Assembly: GCF_027172205.1 (NCBI RefSeq) | Contig: NC_070605.1 | Location: 42,123,804 to 42,187,803, forward strand | From: Podarcis raffonei | Taxonomy: Eukaryota; Chordata; Lepidosauria; Squamata; Lacertidae | Length of the DNA: 64,000 bases | Direction: 5' to 3' | In this document: positions 21,730 to 35,154 of the stretch, piece after piece | How positions within the stretch are numbered: the stretch's first letter is position 1 | How the letters are laid out: every line of letters begins with the position of its first letter | Notes under the pieces: generated by a model | The model's database searches: none | What the model was told of the DNA's origin: nothing | The model's input: the letters and a program-made list of their open reading frames with translations, nothing else | Made by a program: the position numbers and the translations under genes

Positions 21730-22861
21730 ATGGTACTTGTTTCAACTGAGGCAATTTACACACCATGCATTTTAAGCAGATGACTTTCCATAAGGAATCC
21801 TGGGACCTGCAGTTAGTTATGCGCTGGATTGCAATTTAAACAGAAAAACTTACACTGGTCAGAAAGCTCCTTCGTATTTCAAATGCCTCTTTCTCTTTAC
21901 ATATTAACTATAGTCTGTCATTTGTAATATATATGTAGTGAGAGACTCATAAGCAATGGTTAAATTGCATGTCACATGTGAAAACAGTCTCAAATGGCAA
22001 GCATTTAATTTGTGTTATTTTACCATAAATATATTGCTTCAATTGTTAAGTGGAGGCAAGTGTTCTAGTAACTTAAAGAAGAAGCCAGTAAAGAAAGTTG
22101 GTGAAAAAACAGAAAACAAATAGGCAGAAACAGTGATTCCCCCCCCCCAAAAAATACTGTTTAGGGGTACTCTCATTTTGACTCAAGAAAATCACCATTT
22201 TATAGTTCAAATCAGGAAAAATAACTACAGTAAATGGACAAAAGTACAAAGATTCACAAAATGTTTAGGGGTATGCATCCCCCCCAGAAAAAAAAACACT
22301 GGACAGAAAGAATACTTGCTCAAAAAGAGAGTGAATCAAGAGAGCCTCTATTGAGATTGTTAACTCTCTTCATGGGCTCAGCCAAGGCAGAAGTTACTCA
22401 GGAAGTGGGTAGACTCATGTTGGTCTGTAGATATTCCCCTAGAAGGAAATTCCACAATGACTATTCTGATTGGGAGCACACAGGAGCAAGCAGGGGCCCC
22501 TGCACAAGAAATAGCACATATTAAGAGTAAACAAATCGCTCCATTCTTACCAACTACACTGATCTCTGAGTGAACATCCTTTTTCTACAGCCGGCTTTAG
22601 TTTTATTTCTCCCTCTCAGTATGTCATGACATTTGGCAATCTGATGCACTCCTTTGTAAAGAGGAAATTGTGCAATTTTTCTTGCATCCTCTGCAGTTAA
22701 GCCTCTGTTGGTGTTTAATAAAAAAAAGTAGCTGCAAATAATCAAAGCTAATATACTCAGGCTCCCAGTGCAACCCTTTCTATAAACTAAAGGTTGCTTT
22801 TCAGATGGCTGAAGTTCTTTTGTTAAAACTTCCATGTGTTTTACAAGTTGAACCCTTGCTG
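20437..22861. other. Non-coding stretch with a CA microsatellite
   Basis: Apart from (CA)13 at 21697-21722, I see AT-rich sequence without recognised repeats or exons. The minus frame at 22554-22835 has no family resemblance. Confidence 0.55.
21697..21722. repeat. (CA)13 microsatellite
   Basis: A pure dinucleotide run, likely polymorphic. Confidence 0.95.
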
Positions 22862-22925
22862 TTAAAAGTAAGCACCACTGAGTTCATTGGTGCTTGCTCC
22901 CAGGAAACTGCACAGGATTGCAGTC
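22862..22925. repeat. Dispersed repeat, 'AGTAAGC … ACAGGATTGCAG' type
   Basis: Contains AAGTAAGCACCACTGAGTTC, an inverted counterpart GGTGCTTGCTCCCAGG, and CACAGGATTGCAGT. This is a common layout in squamate DNA and matches 24640-24722. Confidence 0.5.
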
Positions 22926-24639
22926 ACACTGATCCTGATAAACTTACAGTAGTATGTTATATACTGCTGTTCCTTGGTGTAGGTGTGTATAATAACAGAT
23001 AAACACAGTTGCCTATATTTTTGGATTTTTGTTGGACTGTGACTATAGGGTCTGTCATGATGTGCTCTTGTATTTCAGAATTTACCACTGGGGAGGAGGT
23101 AAGGGTGGAATCTTTTAAAGCAGTCCATCCCCTAGCAAATATTAGTATTAATTGTAATGAGAGTTTCCTAATCGACAATTCTCTAACTCATGTCATATTT
23201 AATAATTGTAAAAGTGAGTAGCTAATTATTTGACAGTGGTGGACAGAATTCAAGATGGTGGCAGTTCTGGGAAAGACGTAAATATTATTACCCTAATTAA
23301 GACGCGGGTTCTCAATATTTTCCTACAACTCTTTAAAGTTCTTTCAAGGAACAAAACTTACTTTGCCAGGACCACCAAGAATAATGCCAATAGTTAAGAA
23401 CGATAATCAATAATCATAGAACTAAACAAGTGCATAAAAATATTCAAATGTAGATATATCAATGTTAATGGAGATGTTTTGCCTGAAATTAATACCTGAA
23501 GTTGTCAAAGGCAAACTTTAATAAAGTTGCAGGAAAAGCAGAGACTATAGCTGACCTGATCTGCCTTTCCCAGGTGAGTTAAAGGAAACATTCAGGAACA
23601 GCAGGAGAGTATGAAGGTAAAAATATTGGCTATCTTTCCTATTTAAAAGCAACTGTCTCTACAGTTTGAATAATGAACAATATTTCTATTTAGAATAATG
23701 TTTTCATAGAATTCCGTCCTTTTCTCATTGGTTCTATAACTTCTTTGCCTGAGCAGTTGTAGAATAGCATTACACTGTGTCAAGAGTTCCTGTGACAGCT
23801 ACAAGTTCCGAAATAGAACCTGGACAGAGAGATGCCCATTCTCTGTTCGCAGTTTTTCTCATGAGGGTAAATTTGAGTTAAGGCTAAACTTGGGTTAGCT
23901 TAGAAGGGGTAATTTGCTTTGGGGGCTCTAGAAACACTCAGCTGTGTAGAAAATGTAATACTGTACTGTATTCAGAATTGCTAAAACTGTTGTCTGAGGG
24001 AAAGCGTTATGCCGTGCAGACTAATACCACTGAAACACACAAGAGCCAGGAAGAGCCTTATATAGCACAGTTATGCACAGTTACCCAGTAGGATTTTTTA
24101 GCCGATGTTTAGTTTTTTGAGTCTGGATTTACAGTAAGTTGTTATGCTTTTCTTCTTTCTGTGGTATGCAAAGAGCAAGTGGCCCCTTCTCTTTAAATAC
24201 TGTCTGTGCAGATTAGTGAAGTTGGCAGAATTCATTTGTGTAACCCAACATGGAAACATAAATCCCTTTAATCAAAAATATGACTCAGAACATGTGCACT
24301 ACTTTTATTTTGTATTTTTGTGAGTAACTTGGGTGCCTCATTTTGAGACAGAAAGATGGACTAGAAATGTTTTTAATAATAATACTTTATGTGTACATAG
24401 CAACTTTGCGAGGTAAATGGGCATGGCTTGCTCCATTTTACAAAGAGGAGGAGATATTGCATGCCTGAGGGGAAGTAGAAAGAAATGGCCTTGTTTACAA
24501 TTAATTAAGTCCAAATTTGCATTAAGAGTGAAATTTTAAACAAACATACTTGGAAGTAAATCCAGTTGAAATCACTAAGGCTCAATTCCCGATTAGCTTG
24601 GTTTAGGATCTTCCTGGATACTAAAATTAAGGTAGCAAT

Positions 24640-24722
24640 TCCGTGCACCCTTACTGGGGAGTAAGTCCCATTGCATTTAATGGAGCTTAGCTCTGAGTAG
24701 ACATGTATAGGATTTCACTGCA
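24640..24722. repeat. Dispersed repeat, 'AGTAAGTCCCATTG' type
   Basis: Reads CCTTACTGGGGAGTAAGTCC, then CATTGCATTTAATGGAGCTT and CTGAGTAGACATGTATAGG. It is the best-preserved copy of the family in this window, with an inner imperfect palindrome around ATTTAATG. Confidence 0.6.
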
Positions 24723-25555
24723 CCTGTTCCCACCAGATTCTCAAACGTTTGTCTTCTGCCAGAACAAAATGCTTCCCTACTTGTATCACTGTTCTTCCCT
24801 TAGGAATCCCTTTAATCTTGTATCATATAACAAGGCGAACTGAAGGTAGGCTGTGGTTCACCAGAAGATCTCTGGCCAATTCCTGGTGGACCACCTAGTG
24901 CCTGCTGGTTGCTAGGATTCAAAGTAAAGAATGCTGGATTAAATTATCCTTGGGTTGATTTAGCCGCTTTAAAGCAAACATGCATGCTCAGTACCAGCTA
25001 TGCATTAACTATTGAGATATCCTGAGTATGCCCTCTTGTTTTGTCAATATAAAAGGCTTCAGTTCACCACAGTGAAGTAAGCAGTAGTGGGCAGTGAGGC
25101 ACAACATTCACCTGACCTACGGTTTCAGAGGACCTCTGGTTGCCCTAGTGGGAGTGAGGTTGGTGTAGTGCAAACGCACCATTGAGAGTATCAGATTTGT
25201 GGGGGGGTCACCTGTGAAATGTGCAACCACTAATCTTCATTTTTAATGCTTCTGTATCATTCACTTCAGCCCTCACATTTTATTTCACTCCTTTTAAAAC
25301 CATTTTGTTAATAAATATTAAATAGTAAAATAATTTTTTAATGTATGTGTCACTCCAAGGAGGGAAACCTGAGGTCTGTTGTGGGCATGCATGCAGGTAT
25401 TTGTTTACGTGTGTGTGTGTTTTGTTGTTTTTTAAAAATACATGGTTTTTTTATATACCAGATTTACACAAAAGAGCAGTTAAAAAAAAACAACCAACCC
25501 AGGCAAGGATTTGGTGTTGCTCACATGAAATGCTGCTGCTTCCTTTCCTCCTCTT

Positions 25556-25800
25556 TGCCTTTATTTATTATCATTTATTATTATCATCATTTATTAAAAT
25601 TAAATACTGCCCTTCATCACAAGATCTCAGGACAGTTTACAGAATAAAATAAAAGATAAAAACACAAGTAAATAATTAAAAGAAAACCAACAAAACAATA
25701 ACCCCCCTCTCCCACCTCCTGCAGGCAATTTTAAGCTTAAGTGCAAGTTATGCACAAAAACAGTTCTGTGTAAAATAGCTGCTTTAAAAATAAAAAATAC
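25556..25800 (-). mobile_element. L2-clade LINE 3' end
   Basis: Plus-strand view: TTATTATTATCATCATTTAT tail, then TACTGCCCTTCATCACAAGATC and an A-rich 3'UTR. Same family as 16140-16600. Confidence 0.6.
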
Positions 25801-26879
25801 TGGGAATGTGCCTTCAGCAAGAACCTGGTAAAAAGAGGCAGGTTGCAGCCTTTCCTTTGGGCTGATGGAAACAAAATGGAAGTAGGTGGTGTGACAAAAG
25901 GTGATACCCAGTGAAACAAGAAAAACCATATACACAATGCGCGTCAGTTCATCCACTGTTAGGTAACATAACTTTTATATTGAATTTTCCCATTTTACTG
26001 GATTATCCGCAGATTGGGAAAATCTGAAAGCAGCAGTGGGGGCAGGCAGGCTGTGGCCTATATCGTGTGGACACTGTGCAAAAAAAGCAAGAGACAAGTG
26101 GCTTCAGATCCACATTTGACTCCAGTGTGAATGTACCCAAAGTAACATCTTGAGAAACATGGCCCCAAGAACCTCTTTGAGCCTTTGAGATGAGTCCCCC
26201 CCCCCCAGCATATGAACTAAATAGTTATTTTGAATGGATAGCTTTTTATTATTTAAAAGCTGTAGTAGCTGGCACGTAGTTATTTTTGAGTGGCAGCAAG
26301 GCAGCAGATATGTAAATAACATTGCACATTACACATTTTGTTTCTCTGTCACATGTACAGCTTGATTTTCTAGACTGAGGCAGAGTGCATTTTGCAAATT
26401 GTAGGTTTCTTATATAACTAACAGCATATAACCACAATGTCCTTTCATAACAATAACATCCTGATCTAAACAAGAAGTTCTCCATACCCCAAACTATACA
26501 TGATCAGCAAATTGTGTACAGAGAAAAGGTGTAAAATGTTGTGAATAAATCAGGCCAGAAAAATGTGAATCCAAATAATGGAAGAAGGAATCAAAGGGGG
26601 CAATAGAAGCAGGGCATTTAATTCACAGTGCCACAATAACCTGGAAGGAAAGGTATCATCTTTTATTTATTATTTATTTAAAAGGGTTCTATACCACCCT
26701 TCAGAATAACCTCCAGGCCAAGGCCATTAAGCTTACTAATGAAAGTACTAACACAGCTGTGAGGGAAAGCATACTGGGTGATCTCCAGCTAAGAAACACT
26801 CAAAGTATGCCCCCTGGTTTCAGTTATCCTTCTCCAAGTATGACTAACACTGGACATTTTCCATGATTAATAATATGAG

Positions 26880-27178
26880 TGGGGAACCTCAGGTGCAGGG
26901 GCAAAAAATGGCCTTTCAGGCCTATCTGGCCCTCAGGATTCTTGCCCCTCACTGGCCCTGCTCTACCTCCTTGAGTGCTTTTGCCGGGTTGGAATGTGTC
27001 CTTGAATAATCCATCCCCTGGATGGATGGGTGTGTGTGTGTGTGTAGAAACCTCTGAGTTTTGCATGGCTTGAATATAAAGGCATTTGCTGCTCTACCCA
27101 TTTTTGCCTCTGGCCAAAGATATATACCCCCCAAAAAGTTGCCCATGAGGGAATGTAGCCCTCAGGCTGCAAAAAACT
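26880..27178. mobile_element. Probable hAT (Charlie-type) non-autonomous fossil
   Basis: The left end GTGGGGAACCTCAGGTGC and the right end TAGCCCTCAGGCTGC, together with internal 'ggcctatctggccctcagg' text, match the 'CAGGGGTC…GGGCC' class of elements at 17798 and 62618. Ends and target duplication are not resolved. A TG repeat lies at 27029-27045. Confidence 0.4.
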
Positions 27179-27291
27179 CTTCACTTGGTTTATAGTAGCT
27201 TATGAAAAACTGAACGTAAGGATTTGTTATTAAAATTGTGTCATAAGGTGAAATATGCAAAAATCTAAGATCACACAGGAAACCAGTCACA

Positions 27292-27352
27292 GACTCCAAT
27301 TCTATGCATACCCATTGAACTCAGTAGCACTTACTTCTGAGCAATGTGGATT
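27292..27352. repeat. Dispersed 'ACTTACTTCTGAG' repeat
   Basis: Contains ATGCATACCCATTGAACTCA and GCACTTACTTCTGAGCA, the same arrangement as at 24640 and 54627. Confidence 0.5.
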
Positions 27353-28559
27353 ATTTTAAGGTATAGCAGCTGTACTGCAAAGTGACCATTTTGTTCTGGA
27401 ATAAGTGGCGACCCTCCCTGAAGAGAACACAATAGCAAGCAGTGGTCCTCCTAAGAGGGTGTGTGCAAATATACAAAGTTAGAAATAGCCAAGTCTTGGA
27501 ACTGTCTCAGTTTTTACTCCACAGGACAAATAGCATCACTGGCTTCCTTCCTTCCTTCCACAGCTGGCAACAGCTGTTGTAAACATTGGGCCTCAGCTTG
27601 TCTGGACCAGGGTATCCTTTATTCTCTGAAGTATTCACAAGCCTGTCCTTATTACAGAATGTTTAAAGCTCAGAGACGGTTGTGCCAAAGTGAAGAGAGT
27701 ACTAATAAACAACCCAAAAAACAAGAGTGGGCTAATCCAGTTAGAAGCACAACAACCCCATCTCTGAAAGTTTAATCATTTTTTTTTCTGTGTCTCCAAA
27801 AAATGCAAAGTTCATTTTGGTAAACATTGCACATTTGTTTGGTGAACGAAGGTTTTAAAACTTTTATCTTCTAAACCAGAAAAGTATAAACTCTCAGCTA
27901 TCATATGGATAAGTAAGACCTCGCCTACACACTGGCTGGCAGTGCTCCACATGATGAGGAACTAGGAAATGGAAAACAAGGCTACACATTATGGTCATAA
28001 GTGTGTAAAACTCATATAACATGAACATATGATTTTCCGGTGGACTCCTTTGATGTGTAGACCAACCCCCCTCCCCCATGCCACTCTTTGTTGATCTCTG
28101 GTACTTCAGCTGTGAAGTCATGTGTCTCTCATTCTGGGAAGAACCCGAACAGCAAGGTAGATTTGTTTACAGTTATATGTTAAAAGCCATTACTTCCCTT
28201 CTTCTGAAGCAGCTTCTCTCCCATGATCTCAATATGCAAGCCTTTGGCTGCTCACCACTACCTCCACCCCTTCCTCAGCCCATGAGACTAGTTAATGAGG
28301 GAGGGGAAAGCAGAATCGCCCAAACAATAGAAATGATTTTCAAGTAACAGCTTTAGTGCAAACAGTACTGTATTCTCAGACTCTTACTTAGTGCCATTTC
28401 CAAACATGCACTTTGTATGTTTATAATAATGGATCAACACTTGTGCCTTAATTTTTCAATTCTCCTTGAGGACATGGATATAAGAACTATTATGATGATC
28501 TCCTGCACTTCAGAACTTACCCATTTTAACTGGAGATGCCTGGGAATGAATCTGGGACT

Positions 28560-28680
28560 CCTGCACTGCTGGGGCCTGGACTGGATGACCCTTGGGGTCC
28601 CTTTCAACTCTACAATTCTATGATTCTGTGATGTTGTGCATGTGAAGCATGTGCTCTCCCACTCAGCTATGGCCCCTCCC
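28560..28680. mobile_element. CR1-type 3' end abutting an inverted SINE head
   Basis: 28578-28633 reads TGGACTGGATGACCCTTGGG, then TCCCTTTCAACTCTACAAT and TCTATGATTCTGTGA, the classical CR1 3' end with its ATTCTRTGATT repeat. It runs directly into the complement of a tRNA-Ala-like SINE head (CTCTCCCACTCAGCTATGG). Confidence 0.65.
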
Positions 28681-29920
28681 CATTCCCATTCAGGCTGCTA
28701 AGAGGAAGCGGGACTATTCCATCACCTCAGCTGAGAGACCAGCAACAGCTGTCTCTTCCTCTCCTTGAAACATTTCCATCCTAGCTGGAACTTGGAAACA
28801 AAAAACTAGTACCTGAATCTGTTTTTCCCCTCCTCCTTCCCCCAATCTATTTTCCTTCCGTGTTGTAAGGACAACCAGTGTCTTAGTACGGATCATTGTA
28901 AGCTGCTGTGGGAGCCCTTTTCAACCAAAGAGCAGGATGAAAACCCTTCAAATGATCAATATTACCGGACCCCTGTTGATCACAAATTGAAAAGGCCTTA
29001 GCAGCTGGGAAATGCATTTTTGCATTGAGATTAGCCGTGGTACAACCAAAGTAGGTGAGACAGGTAGTGGTGTAGTGTGAATGACTTTTCTTTACAAAAA
29101 GTATTAACACTTGAGCTATTCTTTTAAAGTAATAAATCTGAGGAAGATACAACATGATATGCCTGTAGGAAAAGGTCTAGAGAAAATAGTTAAATGACAT
29201 ATTGGCCAGCATTGAATGGCTTGCATGCGAAAGACCTTAGTACTATTAAGGCTGTTTTCACATACATCAACAAACCCAGGGCAGCCAGTGCATGTGTGGC
29301 ACACTCAGCAGACAGTCACAGCCAGTCTTAGATCTCTGAACAGTAGATTATGATGCGTGTATTTTCAAAAAAACAATTTGCCACTTTTACACTTTATAGT
29401 TTTTTTGGCAAGCATAATATTTGCATTCAGATGTAAAAACAAGCTATAGTTTGTCATAATGTGATCAAAGTACAGTGAACGTTGGGCTCACATGCCTTTT
29501 TCTTCTATTTCCCATTCGTTTGTGTGTACCGGGAATAGATTAGATAAACTCCTATGGTTCTAATTTGCCACAAAGAAGCAGCTCACCCACCACCCTCCAA
29601 ACCATGGTTTTGAGGGTTGTCTGAATCGAGTCACTATGGAAAGTGATTCTTAATTATGGAATATCACTGAAATGTGCCTACACCAGTATACTGGGATGAT
29701 AGTAGTCCTTTTAAAATTTCAGATATTCTCCCCAAAAAATAACAATCCATGAACTTTTCCTCTCTATATGAGCAAAAGGACTGTAGTGAAGAATAGAATA
29801 AATGGCCACACCGCATTTAGGAAGAACGTATAACGCTTTTGTAAAAAACAAAATATGCCAGGATAATCCACCAGAATTGTTTGAAGGCACTAATCTAATA
29901 TGTAGATAATACTGATCAGA

Positions 29921-29977
29921 TACATATTGTATTTCTAGTCCTTCAGAAATCTTGTATGGTGCATTACAATTACAAAT
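29921..29977. repeat. 57-bp target-site-like direct repeat, left copy
   Basis: Starts TACATATTGTATTTCTAG and is identical over 57 bases with 30336-30392 on the other side of the Sauria SINE. Confidence 0.95.
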
Positions 29978-30335
29978 TGTAATTGTATAATATAATTGTA
30001 TAATAAACCACAGAGCCTAGGACTTGCCGATCAGAAAGTCGGCTGTTCGAATCCCCGCGATGGGGTGAGCTCCCGTTGCTCAGTCCCTGCTCCTGCCAAC
30101 CTAGCAGTTCAAAATCACGTCAAAGTGCAAGTAGATAAATAGGTACTGCTCCAGCGGGAAGGTAAACGGCGTTTCTGTGTGCTGCTCTGGTTCGCCAGAA
30201 GCGGCTTAGTCATGCTGGCCACATGACCTGGAAGCTGTATGCCGGCTCCCTCGGCCAGTAAAGCGAGATGAGCGCCACAACCCCAGAGTCGGCCACGACT
30301 AGACCTAATGGTCAGGGGTCCCTTTACCTTTACCT
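29978..30335 (+). mobile_element. Sauria SINE (BovB-tailed)
   Basis: A tRNA-related head containing B-box GTTCGAATCCCC is followed by the fixed body (GTCAAAGTGCAAGTAGATAA, AGCGGCTTAGTCATGCTGG). The tail CCACGACTAGACCTAATGG is followed by short CCTTTA repeats. This is the squamate SINE mobilised by BovB. The first about 30 bases of the usual head are missing and AT-rich sequence (29978-30006) stands there. It is flanked by an exact 57-bp direct repeat, 29921-29977 and 30336-30392. Confidence 0.9.
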
Positions 30336-30392
30336 TACATATTGTATTTCTAGTCCTTCAGAAATCTTGTATGGTGCATTACAATTACAAAT
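30336..30392. repeat. 57-bp target-site-like direct repeat, right copy
   Basis: Exact partner of 29921-29977. It begins immediately after the CCTTTACCTTTACCT tail of the SINE. Confidence 0.95.
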
Positions 30393-32500
30393 CCCATGGC
30401 AAAGTGTTCTTAAAAATAGCCTGGCACAGGAAGAAGGGAATGGTCTTTCACTGACTAGCAGTTTGTTAAGAGTTAGCAAATTAAGATGTAAGGATTAATG
30501 GCCGCTTTTCATGCTCCCATAGATCTGTGTTGGGCCTGTTCTGTTTTCTTCTTCCACTAAAGATAAGGGAAGTAAGGCACACAGTGAAATGGAAAAACTG
30601 ATACCGAGAAAATGAAGTGCAGAAATACAGAAGGGTTATAGGATAAGATGAAAGGTTCAAAGCAGCAGATACCGGGAGGAATAGGGATGATGACCACGTA
30701 TATGTGGCTCCATCCTGCTTTTGTGATAACTCCTCATGCAAGTGTTGGGCCTTATGGACTGATAGTTGAAAATACAGGCCCCACATCTGATCCTGATCTC
30801 ATCACATATAAAGTTAAGTGGGGTAATATGTAATTCAAGCAGACCCAGATACAATGAATGGGTGATGGACCAGATAGACCATCAGCCTGACCTAATATGC
30901 AAATTCTATTTTTTATTTATTTTTTAAAAACATATATTTAAGGCAAAAGGACATCAATTATCTTGCTCCCATAAGCTGATAAGTGGGAAACATTTCAACT
31001 CCATCTGCACACTTATATTTTCTGGCTTGCTCAAAATGTTGATTCTGGGAAACCCAGTTAATGTAGAGTGTGTAAGCATCTCTAATCAAGCCAGCTTCAA
31101 AATAGTTGGGAGTTGAATGAAAGCTAAATTAAAGTGGCTGGCACAAGGAGAAGCGAAAGTGTCTGTTTCCTGTTGCTTCTATGCATTATGCCTGCTCTGC
31201 AAAGACGAACTATTTTTACCATTGCACCTGGCAAGGTTATATAGGCCAACAGCTTTTCTGACCACTTTTGTCAGATGTTGCTTACACAACTTAGTTTATT
31301 TCAAGGTCACACCACAAAACTCTGGGCACATTGGAAGCCCCTCTCCCACAAGAATAATGGGCACTGTACTTTGTTAGGTGTTGCTGGGAATTGTAATGCA
31401 ACCCTTTGGGCTGGGATGCGGGGAGAATTGCTTCAAATGTGCTTTAAAGGTATAGTGTGTATCCAGAAGGTTGTGTACACATTCCCAGTCTGCATCCAAT
31501 GCACTGCCACCACTGCTTTGGGAACTGGTGTATACACATCGTCACATGCCATCTCCATCTTGTATCTCATTGTGCATTTCCCCAAAACCAGCTCTGAACT
31601 GAGAGAAAGGCTGAGCTAGCTGTGTGTTAAGATGGCAATGAGCACACAGCCCAATACTACAGATCTGTGTCCCTTACTTTAGACTATTGGCCTTTTAACA
31701 ATGAGATTAAGGAATGGAATCTAGAGAGAGGAACTTGTAAATCTTAACACTCCTCTGAAAATTGGCTCCTTTGAGACTTCTCATTTTTTTGTCAGACACA
31801 TGTCTACTCAAAAGTAAGCCCCAAAGGGCAAGTGTGAGAAGCCAAATTCTCTGTTTTTTCAGCCACACAAGTATAGAAATACTTGATTTATTGGGCTGAT
31901 ATTTTTATGTAACATTTCTTCTATAGTTTCAATTCTGCAAACGGCTATAATTTAATTTATTATTAAGACACAGCTCTGGAAGCCAAGTGTTCATATTACT
32001 GGAGCTGGCAAACTAAGATGATCAAAGGTAGAGGGTGCCAGGAGCACTTTATATAATTACAGGAAACATTTGAAAGGAATGGAACTAATTTCTCCCAGGG
32101 GAAAACCCAAAAACAATAGAAGCAAAATAAGAAAAATATAATTACTTTAAACCATGAGGTGGCAGTTTTAGATTAAAGTTCTAAAACTAGGTCATATGTC
32201 AATTTCCTCAAACTAATTGATTACTTACCTTCAGTTCTTTACACTTCTCCCCTCCCCCCAGAGGAACACCCCCCTCCTGCCTACCTCCAGTTCAGCGGAA
32301 GGCACTGTTGAATGCTTCTCCTATTCTGATGGCCTAGATGTGACCACTGTTTGTTCCGGATATAAGCTGTTAGCTACTTTTTGCATGTGATTCTCTCTAT
32401 ACAGCAATTAATATCTTGTGATCCGATTTGCCACTGCTAGCCTCTAAATTACAAAAAAATAAAAAAATGGGCTTCAGAAACTTGACATTATAAAATATTT
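30393..32500. other. Non-coding stretch, presumed RCSD1 intron 1
   Basis: Only short frames without family resemblance. A fragment of the dispersed 'ACTTACT' repeat occurs at 31797-31835. I see nothing else I can name. Confidence 0.5.
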
Positions 32501-32519
32501 CATTGCTTATGACACTGAT

Positions 32520-32765
32520 TAACTGTTTGCTTCCAGGGAAGCCAATCTACAAGAACTACTTTTTGAGAGGCTTTGCAGACTTTCATATGATGAAGGAAAG
32601 CATTGGCAAAGACGTGTCGAAAAGGGCCAAACCTGAAGCTTTTAACCAATTTGATGTGCAACCGTTCTCTCTCAAACAACAGCTCATCCTGATAGGTTAC
32701 ACTCAGTCTTAATTTTGCTGTTGTTGGCATCCGTCTGTCTCGAGAGACAATGGAAGAGTGAGTGA
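32520..32765 (+). repeat. Unassigned dispersed repeat, copy 1
   Basis: The segment ends with GTTGGCATCCGTCTGTCTCG and GAGACAATGGAAGAG. A near-identical string (complement) occurs at 38690-38725. Frames through it carry stops. I recognise no transposon family, but the sharing shows that it is repetitive and not a host exon, despite an acceptor-like TTGCTTCCAG at its left edge. Confidence 0.45.
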
Positions 32766-32834
32766 GTAATCATGATTTGTTTGGCAGGCTGGCTGAGTTG
32801 GGAACTCCCAACTTTTCCCTTTAGGGCAGGCTGG

Positions 32835-32955
32835 GAAGCAGGTGGCCCTCCTGATGATGTTGGACTCCCAACTCCCATCAGCCTCAACCAGCATGACAAA
32901 TAGTAAGGAATCATTGGAATTGGAGTCCAACAACATCTGGATAACCATAAGACTG
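32835..32955. mobile_element. Degenerate hAT-like MITE
   Basis: The arms 'GATGTTGGACTCCCAACTCC' and 'GGAGTCCAACAACATCTGG' are inverted copies around a 'cagcatgacaaatagt' core. Confidence 0.55.
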
Positions 32956-35154
32956 CCTTAGAACATTATATCATATTGATGGAGAATCCTAGTTTAAGAA
33001 TTAGATGTCTTTTTACATGATGTCAGGAGCTGGAGTAGGTCAGGGGAGAAAAACACCAGTGCCACGTGATAACATCAAAATGTGCCACCACCTTTACCTT
33101 AGCCTTTTGCAAGTCCTTTTTCAAAGATAGTACACAACATCCAGTCTGTACACACTAGATGGCAGAGGACAGGATAGCCATGTTGCTTTCACCCTTTCCT
33201 CTTTTAAAAACACTTTGCCCTCTAGCCCAGCAGAGGGTCGAATGCCTCCAGAAAATTAAGGGTTCCACTAGAATGGTTTTTTTTGCAGGTGTATTCTGCA
33301 ACATGTAATTGATGCAATAATAAGACATTGGTGGTGGATTTATACAGGTCTGACCACATCCTTTTACTTTTCTTAGTTGTTCTGCAATACTTCCCCAATG
33401 TTACATTACTGCTGTCTCTGAAGTAGCTCTCCTGCAGTTTAGTGCAACAAAAGCAGGACAAACCCTTTAAACATCAGAATATTTGTAGCATAAAAAGTTA
33501 CAGGATTTCAGTAGGGCGTTATGGGATATGCACAGATTGGAAACGAAGCAATATGTCCACCCCAAAACTTTTGCAGGTCCAAACAGCACTGAAAACAGAA
33601 TTGCATATATCCACCCTAATGCTATAATGAGCACAAATAATCATGAATACACAATAAAAAGAATATCTGTAGAGGCACAATAAACAAACTAAATAAAAGG
33701 TTCACAAAATGGCAGCATGCTGGAGAAGGCTTGCTGTCAGCCACTTTACCAAACAAAAAATAAAACAAGCCTAGTAGGATGCATGCTTTCATCTTGGGGT
33801 TGTAGTGGAGATGGAAGGAAGCACACAGCTTGTAGAGATTTAAATTAGTTTTCAATACTAATAAAATAAAATCACAAAATGGTGTAGCTGTGGAGACGGA
33901 TGGGTTGTTCATCACTAATTGCATCACAAACACAGAACCTTATTCTGCAGCAGTCATAAAAGCAATCAATGCTCTGGTGACAGTCAGATACAAAATGCTG
34001 CAATTTGACTTCAGGGAAAATGAGATAGCCTTGCAAGGAAAGTGCAACATTGAGGCTAGACATTGTGCAACATAGGTGTATTTATTATGCAATAGATCAA
34101 CAGGGCAGCCTGAGATTTGGCTGAAGTTATCAGAATGACAAAGCTAAGCTAGTATGGTGGAAAGCAAGAAGCAATGGAGAAAAGAGGATCTATCATATGC
34201 ATTGAATACTATTAAGCCTTGAAGAGCAAACATGTTCTTCTTTATATCTTGAATATTTATAAAAAATATGAGCAAAACCACTGCATTTTCTGGCAGCAAT
34301 CTAAGCCCCAGCCATATTTGTTTAAGATTTTGTGGTCTTACCTATTTTCCTGCATATTATTTGACCTGATTCCATATTATTTGGCCAACTTGCCCCCCTC
34401 AGATATCAACCTACTACTTCTAGATACATAAACAAAATAAAGAAATGCCATCCAGCTCACCTAAAATCTTATTGAAAGAAATTCACTTGCCAGCTTTTTT
34501 CTGGCAAGGCACCTGAGCCTTTAATATTTGTTAGACAGAATTTCAACAGGTGAAGCACTCAATCACCACAGATTTTCCATGGGAAGAAAAACTTCAGCAG
34601 TTGGATTTCTGCAACTTGTGTGTGGTAAGTGATACAGGGCATAAGAAATTCTGCTACAAATATAAAACGGAACCCTACGTGCGGTCCATGAGTGAGTGAT
34701 AAGAAACTGAGCTCTAAGCAACAATGTAAGTTCTGAGAACATACAGCTATGACATTCCAAGCAGAGAAATAAGCTTATGCCTTAGCAGCAGATTATGTAT
34801 ATATTATAAAGTTTAAAACTGGATTTCTGCATTCTGTCCTAAAGAATGTCGTGCCAGTTTCAATTTAAAGAAAAGTAGGTAAAGTTTTAATTCCTTAGTG
34901 ACAGATTCAGAAGTGAATGAACTTCCACACACTCTTGGACACAAACAGATTCCTGAAGCCAAATCAAATCAACCCACATTCTGTCAGGAAAGGGACATGA
35001 AAATTGCATTTCATCCAAAAGCTACAAAAACAACAAGAGCAGCAGCTCAGTCATTTGAGCTGTTTAACTTGAACCACATTTACTTGAGTCAAGTTCCAAA
35101 ACAACACAGAGATAACCAAAGACCGAGACAGGGAGAAAGGTTGAATATTTTTAC

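Noticed and set aside
25345-25652. Overlapping 100-codon plus-strand frames as a gene
   Set aside because: They run into a LINE 3' end, have low-complexity hydrophobic content, and lack family resemblance or splice context.
32500-32712. Acceptor-like TTGCTTCCAG followed by a 60-codon open frame as a host exon
   Set aside because: The adjoining sequence is shared with 38690-38740, so it is repetitive, and no family match or donor supports an exon.
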